From an uncultured Sphingopyxis sp. (GTDB lineage Bacteria; Pseudomonadota; Alphaproteobacteria; Sphingomonadales; Sphingomonadaceae): DNA of 60,580 bases. The position numbers were made by a program, and so were the translations under genes. Numbering within the stretch: the stretch's first letter is position 1; each line of letters opens with the position of its first letter. Shown piece by piece: positions 16,090 through 26,783 of the stretch. The stretch covers positions 1 through 60,580 of the forward strand of contig CAKZIN010000030.1 in assembly GCA_936933955.1 (NCBI GenBank), read 5' to 3'. The notes under the pieces were generated by a model that did no database searches, was not told the DNA's origin, and was given only the letters and a program-made list of their open reading frames with translations.

Positions 16090-17409
16090 ATGGAAAGAGT
16101 GCTGCGCTCGACACGTTTCGCGTCTTCGATAGATGCCCGCGAAAAGCTGGTCGCCAATTTGCTAGGCTTTCTCATTGGCGTCGGACTGCCCGTCGCTGCG
16201 GCGATACTTTATCCGACCTACATGCACCGAATGGCCGACCCGTTCTGGGAATGGACGCGCCTGCAAGAACTGCCGTTCGTATTGGCCGAGCTGTGCGTGA
16301 TTTTGTGGGCCATGGCGAGAGGCTTTCGCATCGGTGCAGTGCTGGCACGTTTAGACCGGAATACGACGTTTGCCTTGGCTCTCTTCATGGTCGGTCTGTT
16401 CGCGAGCACGTTGTTTGTCTCGAAAGTCCCGGCGACCTCGATCGTCATTTCAGTCAGCGTCGTCATCCACATGCTGTTCGGCTGCGCGGTTTTCCACCTC
16501 GTCGATCGACGTTGCGAGCGAACGCCGACGGTGATTGCGTTCTGGTTGGGCCTCGGTCTGATGGTTCTCAGCGCACTGACGGCGTGGCGTTTCCTCCTGC
16601 CCCCACCAGCCGATCAAGTCTTGGGCGGAGCTATCGAATGGCCGTCGGCCCTGCCGGGATTTATCAGCGTCCGGCATTTCGGATCCTGGACTGGCGCGAT
16701 TGCTGCACTGTTCGCCAGCCACATTCTAACGCGCCGAGTGCAGGGACGGATCGACTGGCACGACGGGTTTTTCCTGCTCGCCATCGGGATGACGATCTGG
16801 TCCGGAACTCGCGCCGCCATTCTTGCGATCATGTTCGCGTGCGTCATCCAGCTTATCGCCCAGCGGAGACTGCCGTCGCTCCATACAGTCGGGCGGTTGT
16901 CCATCCTTACCGGAGCAGCCGCGAGCTTCGCCTGGCTACTTATTCCGTACGGCGATCAGACATTTATGCTGTTTGGTTCAGCAGCCGAATATTCAACTGT
17001 CTCCTTCGCAGCCTCGGGACGGATGGAGCTCTGGGCGGCAACCTTTGATCGCTGGACCGCTGCGCCGCTTCTCGGCTGGGGTTCCGGCTCTACGTTCTGG
17101 GAGGTGTTCATCGGGTGGCCGCACACGCAGCCGCACAACTTCCTCCTGCAGTTCTTGATCAGCTGGGGGATTGTCGGCGCGGTCGGCGCGCTTTGGCTGC
17201 TAGCGCGCCTAATCTTGCAAGCGCATCGCTCGGCTTTGGCAAGTGACGCCCAGTTGTGGCCGCTTCTGACCTGCGCCAACAGTCTGATCGCGATGGCAGG
17301 GTTGGAGGGGATGCTCCACTACCCCCGTTTCATCATGCTGATCGTCGCGTTGCTTGTGATCGTGATCAGGCTGGGGCCGTCAGGTCTGCCCAGAACCGCA
17401 GAAGGCTAG
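16090..17409 (+). CDS. O-antigen ligase/Wzy-like polysaccharide membrane protein
   Basis: 439 residues, about ten to twelve hydrophobic helices with a larger loop between about residues 300 and 355. Seen: WSGTRAAILAIMFA (near 240), and in the loop SGRMELWAATFDRWTAAPLLGWGSG followed by PHNFLLQFLISWGIVGAVG. The SGR-x4-W and PHN-x9-G pattern is typical of the Wzy_C/O-antigen ligase family. Known: these join or ligate O-antigen or exopolysaccharide units at the periplasmic face. Base composition is visibly less GC-rich and codon use more mixed than in flanking genes, which suggests acquisition. Its stop shares CTAG with the convergent stop of atpC. Confidence 0.78.
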   Translation: MERVLRSTRFASSIDAREKLVANLLGFLIGVGLPVAAAILYPTYMHRMADPFWEWTRLQELPFVLAELCVILWAMARGFRIGAVLARLDRNTTFALALFMVGLFASTLFVSKVPATSIVISVSVVIHMLFGCAVFHLVDRRCERTPTVIAFWLGLGLMVLSALTAWRFLLPPPADQVLGGAIEWPSALPGFISVRHFGSWTGAIAALFASHILTRRVQGRIDWHDGFFLLAIGMTIWSGTRAAILAIMFACVIQLIAQRRLPSLHTVGRLSILTGAAASFAWLLIPYGDQTFMLFGSAAEYSTVSFAASGRMELWAATFDRWTAAPLLGWGSGSTFWEVFIGWPHTQPHNFLLQFLISWGIVGAVGALWLLARLILQAHRSALASDAQLWPLLTCANSLIAMAGLEGMLHYPRFIMLIVALLVIVIRLGPSGLPRTAEG

Positions 17410-17657
17410 CCCACCTTCTCCGCAAGGATCGTCAGGCCGCGTTCGTTGACTTCCGCGAACCCGCCTTCGATCGCGAGCGTCTCGATGTCGCCACCGGGCG
17501 TGCGCTGAATGCCGATCGAGCCGGGCTTGATCGTCGACATGAACGGCGCATGCCCCTCCAGCACGCCGAAGTCGCCTTCGCTGCCGGGGACAGTGACCAT
17601 GTGCACCTCCTCCGAACGAACCAGCGCGGTGGGGGTGACGAGTTCGAAGTGCAGCAT
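17406..17657 (-). CDS. atpC: ATP synthase F1 epsilon subunit (short form)
   Basis: 83 residues from ATG 17657 (the frame is open to 17711, but that part is translated repeat DNA). Known: epsilon links the rotor to F1 and can inhibit ATP hydrolysis with its C-terminal helices. Seen: MLHFELVTPTALVRSEEVH, GSEGDFGVLEGHAPFMSTI and IEGGFAEVNERGLTILAEKV make a complete N-terminal beta domain; the helical C-terminal domain (about 50 residues in E. coli) is absent, as in some other alphaproteobacteria. The Shine-Dalgarno GGGGGAG comes from the edge of the inverted repeat upstream. Confidence 0.92.
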   Translation of the reverse strand: MLHFELVTPTALVRSEEVHMVTVPGSEGDFGVLEGHAPFMSTIKPGSIGIQRTPGGDIETLAIEGGFAEVNERGLTILAEKVG

Positions 17658-17665
17658 CTTCAGCT

Positions 17666-17770
17666 CTCCCCCCTCCCGCTTGGGGGAGGGGTCGGGGGTG
17701 GGCTCTCTCAAATCGGGGTGAGCGGCTTAGCGGCCCACCCCAGCCCCTCCCGCCAAGCGGGAGGGGAGGG
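17666..17770. repeat. Large imperfect inverted repeat inside the atp operon
   Basis: Left arm about 17666-17704 (CTCCCCCCTCCCGCTTGGGG and onward to GGGGGTGGG) pairs with right arm about 17733-17770 (CCCACCCCAGCCCCTCCCGC and onward to GGGAGGGG), with a roughly 30-base spacer. Each arm also contains its own small hairpin around CCCTCCCGC/CTTGG. Similar CCCTCCCC..GGGGAGGG repeats are at 22711, 25171 and 58933-59080 in this window. This one lies between atpD and atpC and would be transcribed. Confidence 0.8.
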
Positions 17771-17776
17771 CACGCG

Positions 17777-19258
<1,482 letters not shown>

Positions 19259-19290
19259 GATGTCCTGCCTTTGCGTAAAACCAGTCGAGA

Positions 19291-20175
19291 TCAGAGCGCT
19301 TCGGCGCCCGAGATGATCTCGATGAGTTCCTTGGTGATCGCGGCCTGGCGGCTGCGGTTGTATTGGATGGTGAGGCGATTGATGAGGTCGCCCGCGTTGC
19401 GCGTCGCATTGTCCATCGCGGTCATCGACGCTCCCTGTTCGGACGCGGCGTTCTCCAGCAGACCCTTGAAGATCTGGATGGTGACGTTGCGCGGCAGCAG
19501 GTCGGCGAGGATCGCTTCCTCGTCGGGCTCATATTCAACCACCGCGCCGCCGCTGGTGGCCGCGGCCGCGCCGGTCGCGGGGAGGGCGACGGGGATGATC
19601 TGCTGCGCGGTCGCTTCCTGCACCAGCGCCGAACGGAACTTAGAGAAGAACAGGTGCGCGACGTCGAACTCGCCGGCCTCGTAGAGGTCGAGCACTTCGC
19701 GCGCGATCTCCTGCGCCTGATCGAAGCCGACCTCGCGCACGCCCGCGGTGTCATAGGTCGCGCGGGTGGTGTCGGCGAACAGGCGGTTGATGACCGGGCG
19801 GCCCTTCTTGCCCACCAGCAGGAAGCGCACGGTCTTGCCCGCCGCGCGCAGCTCATGCGCCTTGTCGCGCGCGGCCTTCACGATGTTCGAGTTGAACGCG
19901 CCGGCGAGGCCGCGGTCGCTGTTCAGCACGACCAGCAGATGCACCTGATCGCGCCCTGTACCGCCGAGCAGCTTCGGCGCCGAGGCCGACGCGCCAACGC
20001 GGGCGGCCAGGCTCGCGACGACGGCTTCGAGACGCTCGGCGTAAGGGCGCCCGCCCTCCGCCGCCGCCTGCGCACGACGCAGCTTGGCCGACGCGACCAT
20101 CTTCTTGGCCTTGGTGATCTTCTGGGTCGATTTGACCGAGGAGATGCGGCCTTTGAGTTCCTTGAGCGTGGCCAC
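19291..20175 (-). CDS. atpG: ATP synthase F1 gamma subunit
   Basis: 294 residues from a GTG start. Known: the central rotor stalk of F1. Seen: N-terminal MATLKELKGRISSVKSTQKI and TKAKKMVASAKLRRAQ, central LNSDRGLAGAFNSNI and C-terminal ATRNAGDLINRLTIQYNRSR with QAAITKELIEIISGAEAL, all standard. The GTG overlaps the stop of the upstream lipoprotein gene by one base (TAGTG), not the stop of atpA as would be usual. Confidence 0.97.
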   Translation of the reverse strand: MATLKELKGRISSVKSTQKITKAKKMVASAKLRRAQAAAEGGRPYAERLEAVVASLAARVGASASAPKLLGGTGRDQVHLLVVLNSDRGLAGAFNSNIVKAARDKAHELRAAGKTVRFLLVGKKGRPVINRLFADTTRATYDTAGVREVGFDQAQEIAREVLDLYEAGEFDVAHLFFSKFRSALVQEATAQQIIPVALPATGAAAATSGGAVVEYEPDEEAILADLLPRNVTIQIFKGLLENAASEQGASMTAMDNATRNAGDLINRLTIQYNRSRQAAITKELIEIISGAEAL

Positions 20176-20477
20176 TAACGCAATTCCGTTTGCGACTGAG
20201 TTAAGACGCGAACAAACCTGCCATCCTTATCGAAGAGCAAGTTGACGGCACGTGCCCTTGCGGTGCCCAGCGCCGTGCCGCGACTATAAAGCCAACCGAG
20301 AACATACGAGCCGTCAGCATTGACAGCGCGAGCGTTAGGCCGTCCCAATTCCGAAATGACAGACGCCTCGGTAGCGCCGGCCTGTAATCGAGAGACCGCA
20401 GCTTCATCGTAATTCGTGCCGACAGTTGCGCATGCCGAGAGGCTCAGCGCCGACACAGTCAAGAGAAGCTTCCGCAT
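20175..20477 (-). CDS. BamE/SmpA-like small lipoprotein between atpA and atpG
   Basis: 100 residues. Seen: MRKLLLTVSALSLSAC is a lipoprotein signal (Cys16). The remainder, with RLQAGATEASVISELGRPNA, then DGSYVLGWLYS and NLLFDKDGRFVRVL, follows the SmpA/OmlA (BamE) pattern in which a conserved Gly starts a helix ending in LGxP, then beta strands with a W-x-Y. Known: BamE-fold lipoproteins act in outer membrane assembly, and many have other roles. The start is 1 base after the atpA stop (TGACATG) and its stop overlaps the atpG start, so it is part of the atp transcript. It is less GC-rich than its neighbours, suggesting insertion. Confidence 0.78.
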   Translation of the reverse strand: MRKLLLTVSALSLSACATVGTNYDEAAVSRLQAGATEASVISELGRPNARAVNADGSYVLGWLYSRGTALGTARARAVNLLFDKDGRFVRVLTQSQTELR

Positions 20478-20478
20478 G

Positions 20479-22008
<1,530 letters not shown>

Positions 22009-22016
22009 CGGGGTAC

Positions 22017-22571
22017 TTAGCCTTTCATCGCAGCGGCGAGGGCGTTGAGACGGGTGCGGATCGAGCTGTCGAACAGCTTCGAACCTACCTTTACGACAAG
22101 CCCGCCGAGCAGATCGGGATCGACGCGGCGGTCAATATGGACCGCGCGGCCGAGGCGGGCGCGAAGCTGCTGGCCGATGGCATCGGCCTGCGCGTCGGTG
22201 AGCGGGTGCGCGGAGACGACTTCCGCATGCGATTCGCCGCGATGCGCGGCGGCCATGGCGCTGAACGCGCGGGCGATCTCCGGCAGGGCAGCAAGGCGCC
22301 GGTTCTGCGCGAGGACGCCGAGGAACTTCGTCGTCAGCGGATCGAGCGCCAGCTCGCTCGCGACCCGTGCGAGCGCATCGCCAGCGGCGCCGCGGTTGAC
22401 GCGGGGGCTGACGATCAGCGCGCGAAGCTCTGCCGATTCGCCGAGCGCCTGGGTCAGTTTCTGCAGGCTCTGTTCCACCGCGGGGAGCGCCGCATCGGCC
22501 TCCGCGAGCTCGAACAGCGCAGACGCGTAGCGTCCGCCTAAGCTCGCCTGAATACCGCTGGAACTCTCCAC
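22017..22571 (-). CDS. atpH: ATP synthase F1 delta subunit
   Basis: 184 residues from a GTG start. Known: the peripheral stalk cap joining F1 to the b subunits. Seen: SLGGRYASALFELAEADAAL at the N terminus, then FLGVLAQNRRLAALPEIARAF and the C-terminal VDPDLLGGLVVKVGSKLFD with SIRTRLNALAAAMKG. First gene of the F1 operon; the membrane (Fo) genes are not in this window, as is usual in alphaproteobacteria. Confidence 0.95.
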   Translation of the reverse strand: MESSSGIQASLGGRYASALFELAEADAALPAVEQSLQKLTQALGESAELRALIVSPRVNRGAAGDALARVASELALDPLTTKFLGVLAQNRRLAALPEIARAFSAMAAAHRGESHAEVVSAHPLTDAQADAIGQQLRARLGRAVHIDRRVDPDLLGGLVVKVGSKLFDSSIRTRLNALAAAMKG

Positions 22572-22667
22572 GGACGCACGACCCTTCGCTGGGGGATGGC
22601 TTACAAACCCGCGGGGGCGCAGCTAGTGCGCCGGGCGATGAACAGCCGTGCCGTTGGGTCGGCGCGC

Positions 22668-22696
22668 GACTAGCAGCGACTCTCGCGCTTTGCAAG
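22668..22696 (-). promoter_or_regulatory. Candidate promoter for the atpH operon
   Basis: On the minus strand, CTTGCA (22691-22696) is followed 17 bases later by CTAGTC (22668-22673). This would give a leader of about 90 bases before the GTG of atpH. The -35 is moderately good and the -10 poor, as often in this group. The 22572-22742 gap contains no other element apart from the small hairpin at 22711. Confidence 0.28.
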
Positions 22697-22710
22697 GCGG
22701 CGTCGTGCGA

Positions 22711-22742
22711 CCCCCTCCCTAGAAGGCGCGGGGAGGGGAGGG
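22711..22742. repeat. Short GC-rich hairpin repeat
   Basis: CCCCTCCC (22712-22719) pairs with GGGAGGGG (22731-22738) around an 11-base loop. It directly follows the stop of the acyl-CoA dehydrogenase operon on the minus strand and may serve as its terminator, although no T-run follows. Same family in appearance as the other CCCTCCCC repeats in the window. Confidence 0.5.
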
Positions 22743-23816
22743 TCAGTACCCGCTCAGCGTCGCGTAGCGATCGCGCAGATAGGCGCTGTTACCCCAGGCG
22801 TTCTCCAGTGGCCGCGCGCGCTTCAAATAGAAGCCGACGTCATATTCGTCGGTCATGCCGATGCCACCGTGCAGCTGGATCGCTTCGCGGCTCATCTGGT
22901 GCAGCGTGTCGTTGGCGCGCGCCTTGGCGAGCGCGGCGGCGAGCCCCGCATCGCCCCCCGCGTCGAGCGCGCCTAGCGCGGTCTCGATCGCCGAGCGAGT
23001 CAGCTCGATCTCGGTGAACAGCCCGGCCATGCGGTGCTGAAGCGCTTGGAACGTCGCCAGCACCTGCCCGAATTGCACGCGCTGTTTGAGGTAGGCGAGC
23101 GTCATGTCGAACGCCTCGCGGCTCATGCCGAACATCTCGCACGCGGTCAGCACCCGCGCCACGTCGAGCACCCGGTCGGTGAGCGTGTCGCCGCCGCCCT
23201 CGATCTTCTCGGCCGCCGCGCCGTTGAAGCGGACCATCGCGTGGCTGCGGAAGTCGACCATCTGCCGCCGTTCGCGTGCGACTCCCGTAGCATTGCCGTC
23301 GACCAGATAGAGGCCGTCGGTCGCCGCGACCACGAACAGGTCGGCGCTGTCGCCCTCGGCAACGAAAGCCTTTTCGCCGGAGAGCTTGCCGCCCTCGACC
23401 CGCGTGGCGATGCGCTTGGGATCGTGGCGGGGGCCTTCGTCGAAGGCGAGCGTCGCGGTCTTGCTGCCGTCGGCGAGCGCCCGGAGCCACATCGCCTGCT
23501 GCGCCTCCGACCCGCCCATCCGCAGCGCCGCGACCGCGATCGACGTCGCGACCAGCGGCGATGCGGTCAATGTGCGATTAAGCTCCTCAATGACGAGGCC
23601 GAGGCTGCGCCAGCCGAAATCGCTGCCGCCGTGCGCCTCTGGGACGACCACGCCGGTCCAGCCCATCTGCGCCATTTCGGCGTAGACCGCAGGGTCGTAG
23701 CCGCGCGCCTCACCGGCATCGCGGACGCGGCGCCACGCGCTGGTCGGGCTTTCGTTGTTGACCCAGTTCTGCGCCATGTCGCGCAGCATGACTTGCTCTT
23801 CGCTCAATCGAGCCAT
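22743..23816 (-). CDS. Acyl-CoA dehydrogenase, small-subunit type
   Basis: 357 residues. Known: FAD-dependent alpha,beta-desaturation of acyl-CoA. Seen: acyl-CoA dehydrogenase fold throughout, with GWTGVVVPEAHGGSDFGWRS (about 51-70), RVQFGQVLATFQALQHRMAG (about 240-260) and the C-terminal AIQLHGGIGMTDEYDVGFYLKRA. Together with the 399-residue gene just upstream it resembles the two-gene enzymes (for example PimC/PimD or the mycobacterial ChsE pairs) that form mixed complexes and act on long dicarboxylic, aromatic or steroid side-chain CoA esters. Substrate cannot be told from sequence. Confidence 0.88.
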   Translation of the reverse strand: MARLSEEQVMLRDMAQNWVNNESPTSAWRRVRDAGEARGYDPAVYAEMAQMGWTGVVVPEAHGGSDFGWRSLGLVIEELNRTLTASPLVATSIAVAALRMGGSEAQQAMWLRALADGSKTATLAFDEGPRHDPKRIATRVEGGKLSGEKAFVAEGDSADLFVVAATDGLYLVDGNATGVARERRQMVDFRSHAMVRFNGAAAEKIEGGGDTLTDRVLDVARVLTACEMFGMSREAFDMTLAYLKQRVQFGQVLATFQALQHRMAGLFTEIELTRSAIETALGALDAGGDAGLAAALAKARANDTLHQMSREAIQLHGGIGMTDEYDVGFYLKRARPLENAWGNSAYLRDRYATLSGY

Positions 23817-23843
23817 CGCGGCCTTCTCCCCTCGCAGCGGCGC

Positions 23844-25043
23844 TTATTGGTGGTCGAGCATCCCGAGGATGCGCTTGGCGACGATGTTGGTCTGAATCTC
23901 GGTCGAGCCGCCGTAGATGGTCGTCGCCTTGCCGAACAACCACGCGCGGGTCGCCTCCAGCTCCTCTTGCGTGAAGCCGTCCCCCTCCCAGCCGAGCGCC
24001 TGCATGCCGCGAATCTCGATCGCCATCTCCGCCTTTTCCTGGAGGAGTTTGGTGCCGCTGGTTTTGAGGATCGAGGAGGCTTCGGACACGCCCTTGTCCG
24101 CGGCGACGCGCATCGCGGTCTGCATGAACGCGGCCCAGCCCATCTCCCACTTGGCGATGCGCGCGCGCAGGTCGGGATTGGCAATTCTGCCCTGCTCGTC
24201 GGTGCCATAGGCCTCCTTGGCGAGCGCGGGCAGCGACACCCCGCCCCCCAGCGCGCGCCCCCCGGCGGCGAGGTTGGTGCGCTCGTGCTGGAGCAGGCGC
24301 TTGCCGATGGTCCAGCCTTCGCCCTCCGCTCCGACGCGGTTGGCCTTGCGCACCTTCACGTTGGTGAAGAAGGTCTCGCAAAAGGGCGACATGCCGCTGA
24401 TCATTTTGATCGGCTTCACCTCGACGCCGGGCGAATCCATGTCGATCAGCAGGAAGCTGATGCCGCCCTGCTTCTGCGTCTTGTCGGTGCGGACGAGGGC
24501 GAAGCATTTGTCCGCCCACTGACCGCCGCTGGTCCAGGTCTTTTGGCCGTTGACGATATAATGATCGCCGGCATCCTCGGCGAACATCTGGAGGTTGGCG
24601 AGGTCGGAGCCGGCGTTGGGCTCGCTATAGCCCTGGCACCAGCGCACCTCGCCGCGGACGATGGCGGGGATGTGCTCGGCCTTTTGTTCGTCGCTGCCAT
24701 ATTCGAGCAGCGTCGGGCCGAACATCATGACGCCCATGCCGCCGATGGGATTGGAGGCGCCTGCGCGGGCGAACTCCTCCTGCACGATGCGCGCCTCGGC
24801 CTTGCTGAGGCCGCCGCCGCCATATTCCTTGGGCCAGGTGGGCGTGCCCCAGCCCTTGGCGCCGACCGCTTCGCGCCAAGCCTCGCGGTCGGGGGAGCGG
24901 TCTGTCGGCGCTTCGAGTGCGGAGCGCGACATGTCGACGCCCTTCAGCGAGGCGGGGAAGTTCGCCTCGAGCCAGCCGCGCACCTCCGTGCGAAATGCGT
25001 CGAGATCGCTCGTCTGCGGTCGATCGTCCAACATCGTCGCCAT
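23844..25043 (-). CDS. Acyl-CoA dehydrogenase, large-subunit type
   Basis: 399 residues (ATG 25043; ATG 25034 is an alternative). Known: FAD-dependent acyl-CoA dehydrogenase. Seen: WGTPTWPKEYGGGGLSKAE, WCQGYSEPNAGSDLANLQ (FAD/substrate loop), YIVNGQKTWTSGGQWAD and the C-terminal TIYGGSTEIQTNIVAKRILG. The catalytic base region cannot be assigned confidently by eye. It is 27 bases upstream of the second acyl-CoA dehydrogenase gene on the same strand, so the pair is probably one heteromeric enzyme. Confidence 0.9.
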   Translation of the reverse strand: MATMLDDRPQTSDLDAFRTEVRGWLEANFPASLKGVDMSRSALEAPTDRSPDREAWREAVGAKGWGTPTWPKEYGGGGLSKAEARIVQEEFARAGASNPIGGMGVMMFGPTLLEYGSDEQKAEHIPAIVRGEVRWCQGYSEPNAGSDLANLQMFAEDAGDHYIVNGQKTWTSGGQWADKCFALVRTDKTQKQGGISFLLIDMDSPGVEVKPIKMISGMSPFCETFFTNVKVRKANRVGAEGEGWTIGKRLLQHERTNLAAGGRALGGGVSLPALAKEAYGTDEQGRIANPDLRARIAKWEMGWAAFMQTAMRVAADKGVSEASSILKTSGTKLLQEKAEMAIEIRGMQALGWEGDGFTQEELEATRAWLFGKATTIYGGSTEIQTNIVAKRILGMLDHQ

Positions 25044-25170
25044 CTCGGCGCTCCTTCTCGTCCCAACGAATCTGTGTGCGACCGGACGATAAGCGAGTTT
25101 TGAAGGTCGGCAATGCCGCGCTAAACTGACGCTACGGCGGGGGTGGGCGAACGTGGCTGACGCGCATCAA

Positions 25171-25200
25171 CCCCTCCCCACGAGGGGAGGGGAGGTTTTG
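25171..25200. repeat. Short CCCTCCCC/GGGGAGGGG hairpin repeat
   Basis: CCCCTCCCC (about 25171-25179) pairs with GGGGAGGGG (about 25183-25195) around a short loop. It sits in the 25044-25305 gap between the acyl-CoA dehydrogenase operon start and a lipoprotein terminator; no gene is seen in that gap. Confidence 0.5.
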
Positions 25201-25221
25201 GTATCGCCCGCCCCCGCTCCA

Positions 25222-25259
25222 ACACAAAACGCCGCCCGGTCGCTGAGACCGGACGGCGC
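25222..25259 (-). terminator. Intrinsic terminator of the lipoprotein gene
   Basis: On the minus strand, CGCCGTCCGGTC (25247-25258) and GACCGGGCGGCG (25230-25241) form a 12-base stem with one mismatch and a 5-base loop, followed by GTTTTGTGTT (25221-25230). It lies 46 bases after the stop of the lipoprotein gene. Confidence 0.75.
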
Positions 25260-25305
25260 TTCGTCGACGGTTCTAAACCGGAGCGGCGCGAACGCCGCCT
25301 TTGGC

Positions 25306-25608
25306 TCAGTTGGTCTTGGTGGTGGTGGTCGACGTGGTGGTCGCGGCCGGAGCGGCGCCCACTTCGCTCGGCGCGATTTCGCCGTTGTCGTCCATCGCGT
25401 TGGCCTTTTCTTCGCCAGCGGCTTCGATGCGGTCGGCCTTGTTCTCAAGGGCCTGTTCCGCAGCGGCGGTCGGGGCGTTGTCGGCCTGGTCGCGAACGGT
25501 GTCCGCCTGCGCTTCGGCGGCGTCTTCGACCGCGTCGGCTTCACGGCTCTGGCAAGCCGACAGGGCGAGGGCAGCGGCCGAAACGGCCATCACGAGCTTG
25601 ATACGCAT
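25306..25608 (-). CDS. Small acidic, Ala-rich lipoprotein, unknown
   Basis: 100 residues from ATG 25608 (the frame is open to 25641, but MRIKLV gives a correct signal). Seen: MRIKLVMAVSAAALALSAC is a lipoprotein signal (Cys19); the mature part is rich in Ala, Glu and Asp, probably helical, and ends in a Thr-rich tail (TTTSTTTTKTN). I recognise no named family. Monocistronic, with its own terminator. Confidence 0.7.
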   Translation of the reverse strand: MRIKLVMAVSAAALALSACQSREADAVEDAAEAQADTVRDQADNAPTAAAEQALENKADRIEAAGEEKANAMDDNGEIAPSEVGAAPAATTTSTTTTKTN

Positions 25609-25825
25609 GTTCACTTCTCCCCAAAGGAAAGCCTGCCACAACCGCCTCGGCTAGCACCGCCTCGCTTGCGCAGCAGGTCGCACCCGGAAACGAGTGGCGA
25701 CTTGCGGCGGAACCTAGTGCGAGAATTTTCTAGCGCAAGAGTGGACAATCATCGTTGCGACAAAGCGAGCCGGTGCGCGGGGCCGCACGTTGCGCACAAA
25801 AGGGTCCCGCCTTAACGCTCCGGTC

Positions 25826-25993
25826 ATGTCCGGGACGATCCTGAGCCTGCTGATGCTCGCCGCCCTCGCATTGGCTGCGGGCGCCGTCGTGATGCTGCGG
25901 CGGGGCGAGCGCAAACGCGGCTGGTTGATGGCCGCAGCCGCGCTCGTTGCCGCGCTCAACGTCGCGATCTGGCTGGCGCCCTTGCCCGTCTGA
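25826..25993 (+). CDS. Small two-helix membrane protein, unknown
   Basis: 55 residues from ATG 25826 (an earlier ATG at 25790 would add a polar leader of 12). Seen: two membrane segments (SLLMLAALALAAGAVVML and WLMAAAALVAALNVAIWL) with a basic loop RRGERKRG. No family recognised. It is plausible as a gene because of its start, composition and the absence of anything else in this gap, but it is short. Confidence 0.45.
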   Translation: MSGTILSLLMLAALALAAGAVVMLRRGERKRGWLMAAAALVAALNVAIWLAPLPV

Positions 25994-26000
25994 TCGACGC

Positions 26001-26657
26001 TCAGCGGATTGGCGAATCCGGCGCGAGCCGCATGTCGAGATAATTGTCGACCGACTTCATCAGCTGATCGAGCTCGTTCTCGAAGAAATGGTTGGCGCGC
26101 GGGATTTCGTCGTGATGAATGGTGATGTGCTTCTGCGTGCGCAGCTTGTCGACGAGCTTCTGGACGGACGCGGCGCTCACCACCTCGTCATTGACGCCCT
26201 GGACGATGATTCCCGACGCCGGGCAGGGCGCGAGGAAGGTGAAGTCGTACATGTTCGCGGGCGGCGCGATCGAGATGAACCCGCGCACTTCGGGCCGACG
26301 CATCAGCAGCTGCATCCCGATCAGCGCGCCAAAGCTGAACCCGGCGACCCAGGTCGTCTGCGCTTCGGGGTGAATCGACTGCACCCAGTCGAGTGCCGAA
26401 GCGGCGTCGGAAAGCTCGCCGATGCCGTTGTCGAACGTGCCCTGGCTTCGCCCGACCCCACGAAAGTTGAAGCGAAGCGTCGCAAATCCACGACGCACGA
26501 AGGTCTTGTAGAGCGCCTGGACAATGCGGTCGTTCATCGTGCCGCCGGCATGCGGGTGCGGGTGGAGAATCAGCGCAACCGGTGCACGCGGGCGCGGCGG
26601 CGGAGAGAAACGACCTTCGAGACGGCCCTCGGGGCCGGGGAAAATGACGTCGGGCAT
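26001..26657 (-). CDS. Alpha/beta hydrolase
   Basis: 218 residues. Seen: VALILHPHPHAGGTMNDRIV, FATLRFNFRGVGRSQGTFD, the nucleophile elbow WVAGFSFGALIGM (catalytic Ser), a loop with SGIIVQGVNDEVVS (Asp) and PRANHFFENELD (His). This is the pattern of the small cytosolic esterase-like family near YheT/DLH. Known: members are generic esterases; genes of this type often accompany iron-sulfur assembly genes in alphaproteobacteria. It is divergent from the cysteine desulfurase gene, with 126 bases between starts and a probable shared promoter region. Confidence 0.85.
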   Translation of the reverse strand: MPDVIFPGPEGRLEGRFSPPPRPRAPVALILHPHPHAGGTMNDRIVQALYKTFVRRGFATLRFNFRGVGRSQGTFDNGIGELSDAASALDWVQSIHPEAQTTWVAGFSFGALIGMQLLMRRPEVRGFISIAPPANMYDFTFLAPCPASGIIVQGVNDEVVSAASVQKLVDKLRTQKHITIHHDEIPRANHFFENELDQLMKSVDNYLDMRLAPDSPIR

Positions 26658-26783
26658 GACAGCGCTCGCAATCGGCAGGGTGGGGAGGCCGCAGGGGAAG
26701 GGGCGACCCCTCCCGCTCGGCGCTTTCGTCGGCTATACGGTATGGCGCTGAAAACCGCAAGTTTTGCGAGTGATTCTCAATAG

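Noticed and set aside
26755..26783. Possible Fur-like or IscR-like site (GAGTGATTCTC) before the cysteine desulfurase
   Set aside because: Only three bases at each end pair, and it fits no known box well; too weak to annotate.
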